From Spisula solida (lineage: Eukaryota > Mollusca > Bivalvia > Venerida > Mactridae), in NCBI GenBank assembly GCA_947247005.1, contig OX365955.1, forward strand, positions 7,264,001-7,328,000: a stretch of DNA of 64,000 nt. Direction: 5' to 3'. The notes below the pieces were generated by a model. That model saw only the letters and a list, made by a program, of their open reading frames with translations, made no database searches and was not told where the DNA came from. Shown here one piece after another: positions 44,501-59,500 of the stretch (position 1 is the first letter of the stretch; every line of letters begins with the position of its first letter). The position numbers and the translations under genes were made by a program.

Positions 44501-47500
44501 ATTTCCTCCTCTGTTGATCCCATTCCTAGAAACACCAACATAAATCAGTAAACACCTTGTACTGACAATGGCATCAGTAATGTTCTAAAACACAGGTGAC
44601 TGTATGGAGATTTAGGCCCATTAAATTTTAGAATATTATATCTTTTATTTTATGTATTTTTTTATTATTTTTTTAGAATATTACATTTAGACCGTATCGT
44701 GATTTAGGCTGATTTAATATACCTGAAATCCAAAATGATGACCATAATGGAAGTACATGTACCACTTTCATTAACAGCTTTTCCTATACACAATAATAAC
44801 CTCTGATAGAAAAGGTGGCCACTTTAGGGTTAAAGAAAGGAATTATTTTCTTAATTTTATGAAGAAATTATAAATTTATGACAGATAATTTTTACAGTTA
44901 CAGAAATAATTTATGTCAGCTAGTCCTTTTCATGCACTACTTTGTCTCACAGAAGCTCATGCCTGAAATTAGCTTCATGCAGATTCAGTGCTATTTTATG
45001 AAGCACAACTTTCACCATACAACCACATGTGCAGACAAATACTGCTCTAGCTTCAAGACATTCAGAACATCCCATCCAATTCAAGGAATCATATTTCAGA
45101 TGCACACAGTAAGATTTGCACTAGCAAACAACAACAAAAATTGATCAGGTGACTGAATAGATCATGTTTGACTGAATGCTAACAGCATGAAGGTTCCAAA
45201 AGAATTTGTTATGAAATTGAGTGGTCCTTATTATGCAATATATGAAAGAATCCAGATATCTCCGAAGTTTTCTTTGAACAGCTTGAAATCAAAATAATAG
45301 GCACACTTTTCAGGTTTCAAATTTATAAAGGGAACAAACTCTTTTAACACAATCACACAACCATCGCCCATGGACCAAATGCATAAGAAATGCACTACGA
45401 AATAATGCAAATTTCTGCTTTGCAACATCCATTCGATGACATTCTACTGTAAAGCAGTGCTCCTTTGTAGCAAAGATCTACCTGTTTGCTACTAGCGTGT
45501 TTCTTATGCTATTTTGAAATTGTTGTTTAATGGCATGCTACCTGTGAGAAACTTCTGCTAGCCAATACGCTAACCACTTTTTGGTAGCATACATTTTGTA
45601 GTGCTTTGCTTATACAAGGGTCCCAGGAGGTTTGTGGTCAAGCTAGTTCAGCCAAATATTGTACACGAACCAACAAAATCATGTATAAAGTACTTGAACT
45701 TTTTCACCAGACAAGAGGGCCACGATTTACCTATATCGCTCACCGAGTTCATGAACTCAGTTGATCCATATTCAAACTTGTTCCATATTTCATGCATAAA
45801 AACCAGAATTTTGATTAGAATTCACCAATATCCAAAAATGAATGCAAAATGCAGCCTTCATTATATTCGCACATGGTCTTTTTTAGTTGACCTGTTGTCC
45901 TAGATTTTTACCTCTGATAGGCAATATTCAAAATTAACCTATATTTTGTCTAGACAAACATTCTGGCCACTTCATGAAGATTTCGTGAAAAAAGCAGCCT
46001 CTATTGGACATGTTTTTTTCTATATAAGGTATAATTTTGTTAAGTTAAGGCCTAAACTATCAATCTAATAGATACATATAGCAGAAAAATCGAAGTTTAT
46101 GTCTTACATACATTTGGTACAAGTTGTTTAATATATGTTTAGTTGAAACATATTTTATTGCCAGTACAAATAAATGGCTAGGTTGAGCTGCAAGTCCAAA
46201 ACTTAGTAACAACTAGCCCCTAAATGTGGAAGGACATCAAATGATAACATGGCCTAGCTGTAAAACACAGTAAATACAGGCAGTAAAACTGGGAGGAACA
46301 CTTAAATCAACATTGTTCACTTACTGAGCAAACATGCCTAGTACTTACCAACTGTAAACAAAAAAACATGAAAAAATAGCAATACATTTGTATTTAATTC
46401 CCCATCGAAATGCATTTAACCCAATACTAGTAAAGTTATAGTTAATTTTCTGTATAATTTGACAAGACAAGATCTTCAAAAGACATTCCATTTGTCATAC
46501 CGTAAATAATCGGCCATAAGTCGCACTCAGCCATAAGTCGCAGGGTGACTTTTGACTAAAAAATCGAGGTTTTTGTAAAAACCCTTTCATAAGTCGCCAG
46601 TAGACTTTTCAATTTTTTTAATCCAAAATCACGAACATTTTTGTTGTAATGTACAAGTTACGCCCGAATCAGTTGACTTTTTAGCCTCCATGATAATGAG
46701 AACTGCGATACAATTGGCATAATCCACAAAGGTGGAATAAAAGATGGATTCACAACATCATATTTAAGATCATATTTGCATTCATCAAACAGAATTTGTT
46801 CAAATAGAATTAATTTTGTTAAACAGATCTAGAACTTCAATGTTGTAAACGAAATGAGAAGTGTCCAACTTACGGAAATTGGCCGCATGCAATTATAAAT
46901 TATGAATCATTGAAAAGATTCTTCAAATTCAATGAGATTATATTTTTAAAGTGTGTTTCAAAATACAGCGAGTCCTCAAATTAGCCGCAAATGACGTCAT
47001 TTGGCAGTGTTAACCCACATTGTACACGTTCACTTGGTGAAAAGTTCGCATATTAGGAATAATTTTGTTACTGGAATTTAATTAAATAGTGGTCGTAATA
47101 AAGCTCAATTTCTTACTGAGGACTTTATAAGTAACGGGATATACCCATTATTATTTTCCGTTTGATGTCTGTCTAAAATAATGTAGAATCTATTTGCCTA
47201 CTGTGATTTAATTTACAAGGTGGTTTGATTTCTGTTGAAATTGACAAGCTTTAACATCATGTAATATCTGTCAAACTGTCAAGCAACAATCATCTATTAT
47301 GTGTTAAATCTACCTAACTCCGCCTTGTTGCAGTTAGAAATGCACATTCCTCAGCTATGGAAAAACTTCAACCAATTAAAACAACGATAGGCGTGTCAAC
47401 AAGTTTCCTAATATAGAACGTTCACAGCTGGACCACCTGCAAGTGTTGATCGAGGCGGCACTAGGTCTTTGATCTGCAGACAATTTGTCTGGGTTCTCGG

Positions 47501-50500
47501 CGTGTCATTTTGTCTTGAAACTGGGTCAGTTTAATGCAACATGTGTACATAGGGACGCGGCTCATTTTATTAAAAATTAACAGGCTCTTTTAACTAAGAC
47601 TATGCATGCATAAAATGCCACATCCCTGTGTTTGTTTGTATATATTTCTGCACTCGATGACATGTGATAAAGTGAGACATTTACAATCAACACATTTGTT
47701 GACATATTAATTTGTTCTTTGTAGATTTGTTTTGTTATATGGATTGGCTTACAGGTTTAAAATTTATTTTATAAACATCAATTAGGACTTTGATATGATT
47801 CATAAATATGTTTTAGCCGATCTAATTCAAGTAATTATATTTCTCACAGTATATTACTACGCCTCAGTTCACACATCATTGATATTCTCGCCATACGCTA
47901 TCTAGGCTACTGTGGATCTGTAACTTGATGGAAAATGTCTTCATCGGGTCAAAATTGGGTTATACATTTTGCTTCTCCCTTTCATAAGTCGTGGGGTGAC
48001 TTTTTAGTTTTTTTCGGGATCCTTTTTGGGCGACTTATGGCTGATTATTCACGGTATATAGGAATGACATTATTATTGCAAATACATGGAATGTAATATC
48101 TAATATGTGTACAGTGTTACAATTATACATGTGTTAGTGTCTAAATTAAGGCTTTTTATAACCAATGGTACATTTTATATACTAATATATTGTGAAGAAA
48201 TATATAATTGTCTTAATTGGTCACTGATTTTCATGATTTTGGATGTAGCATTTGGAAAAGATCTTTGATTTAGGCACTGATCAATATTTTGCCCCAGGGG
48301 GAGTGGCAAGCAGACCCAAATTTATAAACTATTAGATACATTTATTTATTTGTATTAAATTTTGTATGTAATTTCAGTGTGCTCAAATGTTAGTTTTATA
48401 TTTTACATATTAATTTTATCTAGTTTAAACATATAATAATTTATTTAAACTTATTTTATCTATATATATTAAACTGACAATAAAATTGCTAAATTTATAA
48501 ACATTTTGGCTGAATAGCTGTTATACACTCAAACTAGATAGAAACAAAAATAAATGTATATACCGGTATCTAAATATACAAATTTAAAACAAACACATAA
48601 TATGACACATATTTTCTAGTGTACATACAGTAGCACAGTACTATAGATATTCAGTAGATAAGGGCCTCTAGTTAATTACATTGACCAGTTTTGGTGTTTT
48701 ATGACCCTAGATAAACACTGATAGTGATCTCCTGCTGACATCATGCGGTTCCTTCTATAAAGTTCTGGTCCAGAAATAAAGAAGGACTAATATAGGTCTT
48801 TAAGACATTTTTTTCTTTATTGGGACCCGGAATCATTTGGCGTGTCAGATTCATGCCTGTCAGGAATGGATAGTCTTCTGTCTTAAGTCCAGTGAATGCC
48901 AGCCGCTCCTCCCTGGGTCAAAATATTGTTAGGTGCATTAGAGCGTTCAAGGAAAAGGACCTCGGGACAAGCAAAGAAGTACTTAACATAGAACTAGACA
49001 CCCTTACACCCATGGTTCATGCTAACAAACCCTACCTAAATTCTTACTCATTCTCTACCCAAGGTAGATTTTATCTAAAGAAAGTTGAAAACAGTGATAA
49101 AGGTGCAATGATTTTATAATTTTGAAATGTTTTACTGGCACTGAGAGAGGTATGAATCTGTGCTGTAAGACAGTATGTCGACAGTTGTTAGGTTACATTT
49201 ACAAGTATATTAGTGTGTCAACAGGTCTGGTGATGTGTGCTTGTAACCTTCTACTTACACCTGCACAAGTGGACAGTCTATTCCAGATGTGGGTGTAAGT
49301 CTTCACATAAGGTGACCATATTGTGATGTAGGCATTTTTAGTATCTAATGCTACTGACACCTGTGCTCAGTAGTGCCTCCTAGCTGGTGACACATGGAAA
49401 TTGAGTACTTTGTGTCCTCAAGCTGAACTGCAAAGGAGGATATCTGTCCCTAGACATGTGGTATGTCATTTCCACAAGCATGTGGACTTGCCTATCAATA
49501 GAGCCCAACTTATGAGAAAAATAGCCTCTGTGTTCCCAGGGTTGGGTATAGATCCGGAACTAAGATAAGCGGTAAACCCAACAGAAAACCTGGACAGTTA
49601 AAATCTGATATGCTGGGCCATTGGCAATCTCTACTATTCGCTATCGGACACTACATAAACAACAGACAGCTCTCCACCTCAGGCCACTGAAAACAAGGAA
49701 AATCTCCAGGACCCGACAGACTCAACAATTATATGCTTTCCCACATAGGCAGCAAATCAATGCGTAAACTTAAAAAAACTCAGTATTATACCTTACTGAA
49801 CTTCACATATATACATATATAGTATAATTATTCATTGGGGTTTTAATTTCATTAAATTCCAAGAATATTAATGATTTTACAGCAATGTTTATAATGTATA
49901 CATGTGTGATGTTTGGTATTACCTCCTTTAACTGCAAAAGTAAAATGTGATATATACCAGGCACAAAAAAGGAATTTCTACAACATATATATATAGCATA
50001 GCATTCATCATTCTTTGTGGCTGCTAGAATACATTATCCAGTCACTTTCGGCAAAATCTGCCTGTTAAAGGGGTGCCTGATAAACTTAGCGATAATCGGT
50101 CACCTGGTCATGTGACTTGTGATAATCCGTCACCTTACCACGTGATCTGACGGACTTCTTCTTATATGAGAGTCGCCGGTTGCAATTCCGTGCCCGAGGG
50201 TGAGGTTTTCCTATCCTAAATGAGCTGGTGGTTGATCGGGTAATTTTCTTCGTCACCTGCGTCTACATGACGTCTATTAAGATGTCCGACGTCGTTGTTT
50301 ATCATGACGTCACGGAACGAATGTGACGTTGCGCGCTAGTTAATAAAAGAGTGACAATATAGTCCAGAGTTTGATCCCCTTACTGAGCAGATTAAGCGAC
50401 TGGATAAATAGAATAATAGGTTAGTGCCGTGAATGAAGTAAAAGTTCATCCGGCTCGGCTACGGAAATTATATAAATTCCTCGGCCTTGCCAGATAAACT

Positions 50501-53500
50501 TTTTCATCCACGGCACTAACCTATTATTCTCTATATAACTACATTATTATATACTTTTCTTTCAAACCTTAATTGTTGGTGTTGTAAACTTATCAGTAAT
50601 AATGTCATGGTTAAATGAATCATGTTATACACAGTGTTTTCTCATAGCAGCCTAGTGTATAAGAGGTTAAGTTAGTAATGTGGAAATACTGACGAATTTC
50701 ACAAGATTTTAATTATTAAAATCGCTAATTTTTCATCTTGCATACTTTTTCGCCAATAATGAATATAGAACTCTACTTATAATTTCAAAAATCAATAATA
50801 ATACGCACGTAAAATGCCTAAAACTTAGAATTCGCAAACAATTTGACCTGCGGACGTATCAACTTATACAATTTTACTACTAAAAACATGGGCTTCCCAT
50901 GTGCATGCCCTTGCCTCTAGGCAATTGCACGTTTTATTTAACCGTTTCAGGACTAGTGCACTTTTTCATATGCTGTAAACACTTCAGTTAAGTTTCATGA
51001 CAATAGCTAAGCCAATTTTTGAGAATATAGGGTAAGTTTAAAAAGTTTTCGGAAAAGTCTCATGACATTTATTTATTAATATAGTTATTAAATTTCATTT
51101 GAGCAGTGCAATTGTATCATGTTTTTTTTATTATTTTGGATTATGTACAAAATATGCCAAAGCATCATTTTTGAAATTTTATTCTTACAATTATATAAAT
51201 AAGTAAGTTATGAAACCTTTCTTGATACTTTTCAAACACCACTTGCTGCATAAAATGTCTTGTAATAAATAAGCTTCTTATCAGTCAAAGAGGGCAAAAC
51301 AATTATGTTCATTTTTTAAAATTATTTAAGAGACTTACAAAATTTAATGTCAATGCATAGTTTTATATAAATACTGACCATGTTTGGGGACACAGAGTCC
51401 CAGGGGTACTTGTCCCTTCAATTCATCTGGTACTCCTATCACAGCAGCTTCAGCAATAAAGGGGCTGTCAATAATTGCCTGAAACATTAAGGGGTTGATT
51501 AGAGAGCAGATCACCATGTTTTAAGTGTCGTGTCATTGTATCTGTTGAATGTTCTTATGGTCTTCGATTTAATCCCTTTTGTCGGATGCAAGTGCAAGTA
51601 AATGTTGGCTCAGGCAAGTAAAATTGGAGTTTCAGGCATATTGGTGTAAAATGAGGAAAAACAAGGAATCAGTAAAACCGAATTATGCTCCCCGAAGCAA
51701 GTGCTTGTGCAAACAAGGGAAATAACATACTACAGATACTCAGATACAGGTCAGACTATTCCCCTATGAAGCTTCAAATTGATATCTCTAATACTCTTCA
51801 AGTTATGGCCTGGACAAAAGTGTGACGGGGGGGTGGGGGGCAAGTAAAAGTGGCTTTGGGCAAGTGATTTTTCCGGTCAACTTGTCTAAAAAGGGAAAGT
51901 GGTCTGACGTTGAGGTGAAGAATGTATTTCACAGTGTTGATCCGTATGTGTCGGTATTTCCGCGTGACAGCATTCCCTGCATAAATCAGCTGGTCAAGAA
52001 AATAAAATTCATTAGGTCAAACTAGAATCCCCACATCGAGAGCATCATATTCATGAATTGTACAATTTTAAAATATGTTTTATCTTTTAAAAGAATTGGA
52101 GGACAATATTGCACTGAATTAATTAATTTGCAGGCTTCCAAGAAAAGTACAGGCCAGTGAATAAATCTACAGTCGTACAGTATTTAAATACATACTATTT
52201 ACAAAATTTGTATTCAATAAACACACTCAGTTATTGTAGATGGCATCTAAACAAAAACTTGCAGTAGATTTGCAGTTTAACATTTTTGATGAAATATGTT
52301 TTCAATCAAAATACTGTAAAATCACATATTTTTGTAAGGGATTAATTTTGCTAAATTTGATAATTTCACTACATTTTAAGCTCATAAACAATGGTAAGTA
52401 AAGTGCATGTTTTTCTTCTTAAAGTTGAAAAATCAAAAACATTTAAACTTGCAAAAGAGTTCAGAATATTAAATTTGCCAAATTTGGACATTGCAAAAAT
52501 ATGTGATTTTACAGCATTATTGCGTTAAGCTATAAGAAATTGCGTTAAGTCAGACCTCTTCGATAGCGCCAGAGGACAGCCTGTGACCGGCGACATTGAT
52601 GACATCATCAGATCGTGACATTACGGCAATATAACCATCCTTGTCTCTATACCCTGAGTCCATTGTATTATATAAATTCTGAAATAGTTTCAAGATGATC
52701 AAAGTTGAGGACATGTTTTTATATATACTCAGCGTCAATGAAAAGTTACCACCCTATCGACTCTTATATTTTAAAATTCACGTTACACTGTGTTAATAGC
52801 CAAACACAACTATGTTTTGACCTTATTGTGTTGTCACAGCTATCCTATTTGACAATATTCAAATGCATACCGGTGTAACAGGCCCCGTCTTCCCCCAGTC
52901 AGTTTTATCCCCCGGGGATAAACCGGGCCGGCCCATTTTATCCCCCGGGGGAAGAAGAGGCCTAGTCAGTTTTATCCCCCGCCAGGCCTCTTTTTCCCCC
53001 ACCCCAGGCCTATTCTTCCCCCACCTAAAAATATTTTTTTTTGTAATGGAGATGGGGAAGAAGAGGACTTGTCTATTTTATCCCCCACTCGAGTATAATT
53101 ATCATGGAGATGGGGGAAGGAATAGACTGGTCAAATTGATCAATATTTAAGGAGAGGCCTAGTCTACTTTATCCCCCACCTAACTATTTTTAATACAGAG
53201 GTGGGGGAAGGATAGCCCTAGTCTACTTTATCCCCCACCTAAGTATTTTTAATACAGAGGTGGGGGAAGAAGAGGCCTAGTCTACTTTATCCCCCACCTA
53301 ACTATTTTAAATACAGAGGTGGGGGAAGGATAGGCCTAGTCTACTTTATCCCCCACCTGACTATAATTAATACAGAGGTGGGGGAAGAAGAGGCCTAGTC
53401 TACTTTATTCCCCACCTAACTATTTTTAATACAGAGATGGGGGAAGGAATAGACTGGTCAAATTGATCAATATTTAAGGAGAGGCCTAGTCTACTTTATC

Positions 53501-56500
53501 CCCCACCTAACTATTTTTAATACAGAGGTGGGGGAAGGATAGGCCTAGTCTACTTTATCCCCCACCTGACTATAATTAATACAGAGGTGGGGGAAGAAGA
53601 GGCCTAGTCTACTTTATCCCCCACCTAACTATTTTTAATACAGAGATGGGGGAAGGAATAGACTGGTCAAATTGATCAATATTTAAGGAGAGGCCTAGTC
53701 TACTTTATCCCCCACCTAACTATTTTTAATACAGAGGTTGGGGAAGGATAGGCCTAGTCTACTTTATCCCCCACCTAAGTATTTTTAATACAGAGGTGGG
53801 GGAAGAAGAGGCCTAGAGTCTACTTTATCCCCACCTAACTATTTTTAATACTGAGGTGGGGGAAGAAGAGGCCTAGTCTACTTTATCCCCCACCTGACGA
53901 TAATTAATACTGAGGTGGGGGAAGAAGAGGCCTAGTCTACTTTATCCCCCACCTGACTATAATTAATACAGGGGTGGGGGAAGAAGAGGCCTAGTCTACT
54001 TTATCCCCACCTGACTATAATTAATACAGAGGTGGGGGAAGAAGAGGCCTAGTCTACTTTATCCCCCACCTTACTATATTACATTCGGATGGGGGATAAA
54101 TAAGCCATTCTACTTCTGTCCCATCTTTGTATTTATTACACTCAGGTGGGGAATAAAAAAGACCAGTCTATTTCTTCCCCCATCTCCATATTAATTATAC
54201 TCAGATGGGGAATAAAAAGACCAAATTATGGCAATAATGAACTTAATTTATCGATTAAATCAATTCATTCTTTTCACTTTCTTTCACTTCAAAAACAAAT
54301 TCACAAGCCATATTCACCATTATTTAAGAATTTATTAATTCACAAATATTATTTTTGGCACATTACAATAAAAAGTAATTTTTTTAGGTGGGGGAAGATA
54401 AGGCCTGGGGTGGGGGAAGAAGAGGCCTAGGGGGGGATAAACCGGGCCGGCCCAGTTTATCCCACGGGGGATAAAATAGGCCGGCCCGTTTTATCCCCGG
54501 GGGATAAACTGGGCCGGCCCATTTTATCCCCCGGGGGATAAACTGGGCGGGGGATAAAATTGACCGTTACACCGGTACACTATAAAACTGATAGGTCATA
54601 TTGTATACAAAATACAGAGGTTTATCTAAGTGGTAACTTGTCAGTGACACCCAGTATATAATAACTAGAAAGGTTTTTGATACAAAAACATATGTCATTC
54701 ACACAGGGCCATAACTGTGGCAATATTCATAGTACCTTAAATTCCTAACAATATGCCCAACTAGGCAAGTATGCATGTAAAGTTTTATTATAATCTCACC
54801 AATGGTTAATGAGAACCAGAACAGGCAAACTTTGCGACATCCATCCAGACAGACATTCATTGAGATCTGTAGGGAAATAAATTGTCTTATTGAGTAAAGG
54901 GTTTGATCAGATAATCAACAAAATCTCAGGTGGTCGTTTTCATACGCTGACATTTATGTTAAGTTTCATAACTATAGTATAGCTAGAATACTTTTACAGA
55001 TACTTGCTACACCAAACAAATTGATGCCTTTCAGCCAAGCAGCCTGGATGCCTTTCTGCCAAGTGGCCAGGATGCCTTTCTACCAAGTGGCCTGGATGCC
55101 ATTCTGCCAGGCAGCCTGGATTCCATTCTGCCAAGCAGCCTGGATGCCTTTCTGCCAAGCGGCCTGGATGCCATTCTGCCAAGCAGCCTGGATTCCATTC
55201 TGCCAAGCAGCCTGATGCCTTTTTGCCAAGCGTCCTGGATGCCATTCTGCCAAGCGGCCTGGATGCCATTCTGCCTAGCGGCCTGGATGCCTTTCTGCCT
55301 AGCGACCTGGATGCCATTCTGCCAAGCAGCCTGGATGCAATTCTGCCAAGCGGCCTGGATGCCTTCTGCCTAGCGGCCTGGATGCCAATCTGCCTAGCGG
55401 CCTGGATGCCATTCTGCCTAGCGGCCTGGATGCCATTCTGCCGCCATTCTGCCTAGCGGCCTGGATACCATTCTGCCTAGCGGCCTGGATTGGATGCCTT
55501 TCTGCCTAGCGGCCTGGATGCCTTTCTGCATAGTGGCCTGGATGCCATTCTGCCAAGCGGCCTGGATGCCATTTTGCCAAGCAGCCTGGATGCCATTCTA
55601 CAAGCGGCCTGGATGCCATTCTGCAAGCGGCCTGCCAGTATCAACAATCTACTAAACAACTTTATTCCATTAACATATACTCACATGCATTTCCACATCT
55701 CCAATAATTATACAACATTTAATTAAGAACAGAAATGAATCAAAGGATTACCTTTTTCAAATCAAAGTATGTATGTTCAAACCTATAATCATTTTCCCAC
55801 AAGGTGCTGAATGAACCAGGGGGCAGGGGAAGTCTGAAATACATCATTAACATATACAATAATAATAATAATAATAATGATAATAAAATAATAATATATA
55901 GATCAATGACATCACTTCAAATACTGAAGCCACATTTCGCCATTTTGTGATTTTTACATCATAATGATCATAAAGACCAGGTACATATTTCTGAAAATGC
56001 AGACGCCTTCATCCTATCAGAAAAGCCTGAAGTGCATGTTTGCAGAAGACAAAACACTAAACCTACTGTAGCTGATGCATTTTACAGCTTTTTAAAATAT
56101 CTACATGAGAAAAAGGTCGCTGTTTTGCCGAAGTTGCATCAAATACGTGAAGTAATATACTGAACATGTACAGTACAGTTGTGTTTCCCAAAGTCTTTGC
56201 AAGAAAGCATCCACACATGTTAAATCTTTCACTGTTTAAATTACAGTTTTGTAGGATAAAATTTCACAAATAATCTTAGGTTTTTGCAGCTCTCGCACAT
56301 GACATAAACATTGTCACAATATAATCACACTTGAGGACAAGTGGTAAGTGTAGAAATATTGTCACAATATAATCACACTTGAGGACAAGTCGTAAGTGTA
56401 GAAACATTGTCACAATATAATCACACTTGAGGACAAGTGGGAAGTGTAGAAATATTGTCACAATATAATCACACTTGAGGACAAGTGGTAAGTGTAGAAA

Positions 56501-59500
56501 TATTGTCACAATATAATCACACTTGAGGACAAGTGGTAAGTGTAGAAATATTGTCACAATATAATCACACTTGATGACAAGTGGTAAGTGTAGAAATATT
56601 TATTTAACTCAAGGACAAGATGTTTAAGTTTAAGCCTAGGTCCCACTGAGGTATTCCACATAGGCGATGTTCTCCCGATTTCTACCGATACCACCTGATT
56701 AATCCAATTTCCTTCTGATATCACATACTGTCCCATGACTTTCACGAAGCTTCCTGAAGACCAAGAGGAACCTGTTCCCGATGTCCTGATTGCTCATTCT
56801 TTAAATCGGGAGTACATCGACGAGGCAAAAAAATGCTCAGTGGGACCTAGGCTTAACATAACTGTTGAAACTGGCTACTCACTTCACAACAATTTGTCCG
56901 AGCTCAAGATCTTTAGTTTCCGTCTCGAAGTCACCCTTCAACACTTTTACTGAAATTATAAAATGAAACTTTTGAGATATTTTGAATAATCAAGACTTCT
57001 TAAATAAAGCAAACTGCTCCCACACACTACGTCTCACAAATTATTTGGCTTGGGGCATAAAAATTCAACTAATATCCTGAGGGTTTATCAATATTTTCCT
57101 AATTACTGTACATGACCTCTGTTCCTGCTACTGTAAACCTAGAAATTATTTCGCGCGATTTCATTATGTGGAGTACACGAGAGGTAGAATTTTCGCAAAA
57201 TTAAGTCGCCGCAAAAGTACTAAAAATATTAATATGGACTTTGCGGGGAAACTTATTATATTATATAAACTCACCTATTATAGCAGTACATGCAAGACCT
57301 GTGATTTGACCTAGTGACCTAGTGACTGGCCCCATATGACGCAATATCGCACTTGACCTAGATTTTGTTGAGATGATCACTCTGACTAAGTTTCATAAGG
57401 ATAAGGCTAAAATTGTGACCTCTAGTGACCATGATTTGACCTGGTGACCTAGTTTTTGACCCCGGATGACCCAATATCGAACTTGACCTAGATTTTGTTG
57501 AGATGATCATTGTGACCAAGTTTCATAAATATTAAGTCAAAATTGTGACCTCTAGTGTCTACAGAAGCAAATTGTTGACGGACGGACGACGGACGGAAGA
57601 CGGACAAAGAGTGATTACAAAAGCTTATTCTGTCACTTTGTGACAGTTGAGCTAAAAACGTGAACATTTGTAGTCTTGAATATGCAGTCGATCAAAATGT
57701 GAAAATTATAATTAGCGAAAGTAAATTGGTTTACAGTATTACAGGGTCGAGAGTTCCTCGGTATTAATCTTATAGTGCACCACTGCTTACTTTCTCAGAG
57801 CAAGAATAACCCACAATGCTCGATTTTGACCCTGTGTATGAATGTCTACCTGAGAGGCTTAATAGTTAATGTTCTGGACTGGCATCGGCGCCGAGTGTTG
57901 CAACCGACCTTCGACTCACTAATAGATGGGGGGATTAAATGTACAGTCAGCTGAGTGGATGCATGCTTGAATGTAAACTTTAACTTGGTGGTTTATTCTG
58001 TATGCCAATGACTTAGTGAACAAACTTCAAAATAGCATATTGCTTGATTCCAAACCAATGGAGAGACAAACTTTTTATGACTATATGTGGGTTCTATCAA
58101 TGTTGCATATATATTCACATCGTAGCATAAGAAATATCAAGTTTTGTATGTACACATGGAATAGTTTTAGTTATATACATGCAAAATTTCATAGCTTCAT
58201 CATTATGTTTGTCTAACTAATTCAACGATTATCTGCTATTCTGGTACAACCCTCATATAACATATTAGACTTACCATTCCATCCAGGTACTGGTTTGCCT
58301 GTAACACCTGGTGTTGGGTTTAAAGTCATTCCCATTCCAACACAGGTAGATGTGATAGCCCAACCTGTCTCTGAAATATCAGCATCAGATGTTACACAGT
58401 GATTAGCCTCCAGACACATTTGATCTGAACTAGTAGGGTGTTTGACACAAAACTTACGTCACCAACAAACGGCAACAACACCAGCAAAGATTACCCAACC
58501 TAAAAATCCTGACAATATGAACAACTAGGCTTTGTACTGAGGACTTATATGAGGTTTCATTGAAATTGGATCAATGGTTAAGGAGAACAAGCATAGATAA
58601 GCTTTGTGACAGACATCTATCCAGCATCCAGCACAAAAATCAATCATTTAATGGTTTATCCTACGGTAGCTATTTATGAGGAAAATAGATTCAGTTATTA
58701 TATTACATATACATGAAAATTGATATTAACTAACAGCAATATTTGAGTTATGAGTAAAAAACAACCTTACAAAATACATAAAGTAGTAGGGTTGGGCCGT
58801 AAGCAAAAATGCGAGTAACATAACAATATACATAATGTAGTAGGGTTGGGCCATAAGCAGAAATGCGAACTACAGTCAGATCTCGATATAACGACACCCC
58901 ATATACTGACAAATTCATTATACTGACATCAAATTTGGGGACAAAAGTATTAAAATGCTCTGTATATCCATTCAGTATACTGACATATTCATAATAACGA
59001 CATTTTTCTTGGAAACAAACAGCTTCGTTGTATCGAGATCTGTCTGTATTTCAATAACAGAACATACGAGGGCTGTTCAAATTGGAATGCAAGTGATGCT
59101 ATATCTTTCTTGTAGCAATGATTTTTTAAGAATCGTAAGCTGTATATCAAAGAACATTGAATTAGCTTTAAATTGATACCTCACATTTTAAAATCCGTTC
59201 AGTGTAGCTGTAACAATAGGTCAATTAACACTGTCTACTTGTGTATACTAATGCTTAAATTATTGGGAAAATGTCACTTTTTTCTGGCCAAATTCGGTCC
59301 TATTTAAGAGTCGTTGTTTTTTTAATGCGGGAGCAAATACAATATTTTACATAACATGTTTGGTGAAATGGTGACATGTTCTGTCTTTTTCATCAACTAC
59401 TTGATAGTTTACGCAATTTAAAAGTGGTGTAATTTTATTTGGAAAGGAATCCCATGAACACCATCCAAATACCGCAATATACTATAAAAGGGTTGCGAAA

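Noticed and set aside
48892..49119. 75-codon frame as a gene or retroelement ORF
   Set aside because: No recognised domain and no clear link to the LINE fragment 570 bp downstream.
54994..55726. Frames with 8-residue repeats (AWMPFCQA and similar)
   Set aside because: 24-bp minisatellite inside an ACSS3 intron.
58016..58216. Possible YADD-like reverse-transcriptase motif (YANDLVNKL)
   Set aside because: Single short match, wrong third residue, no flanking reverse-transcriptase similarity.
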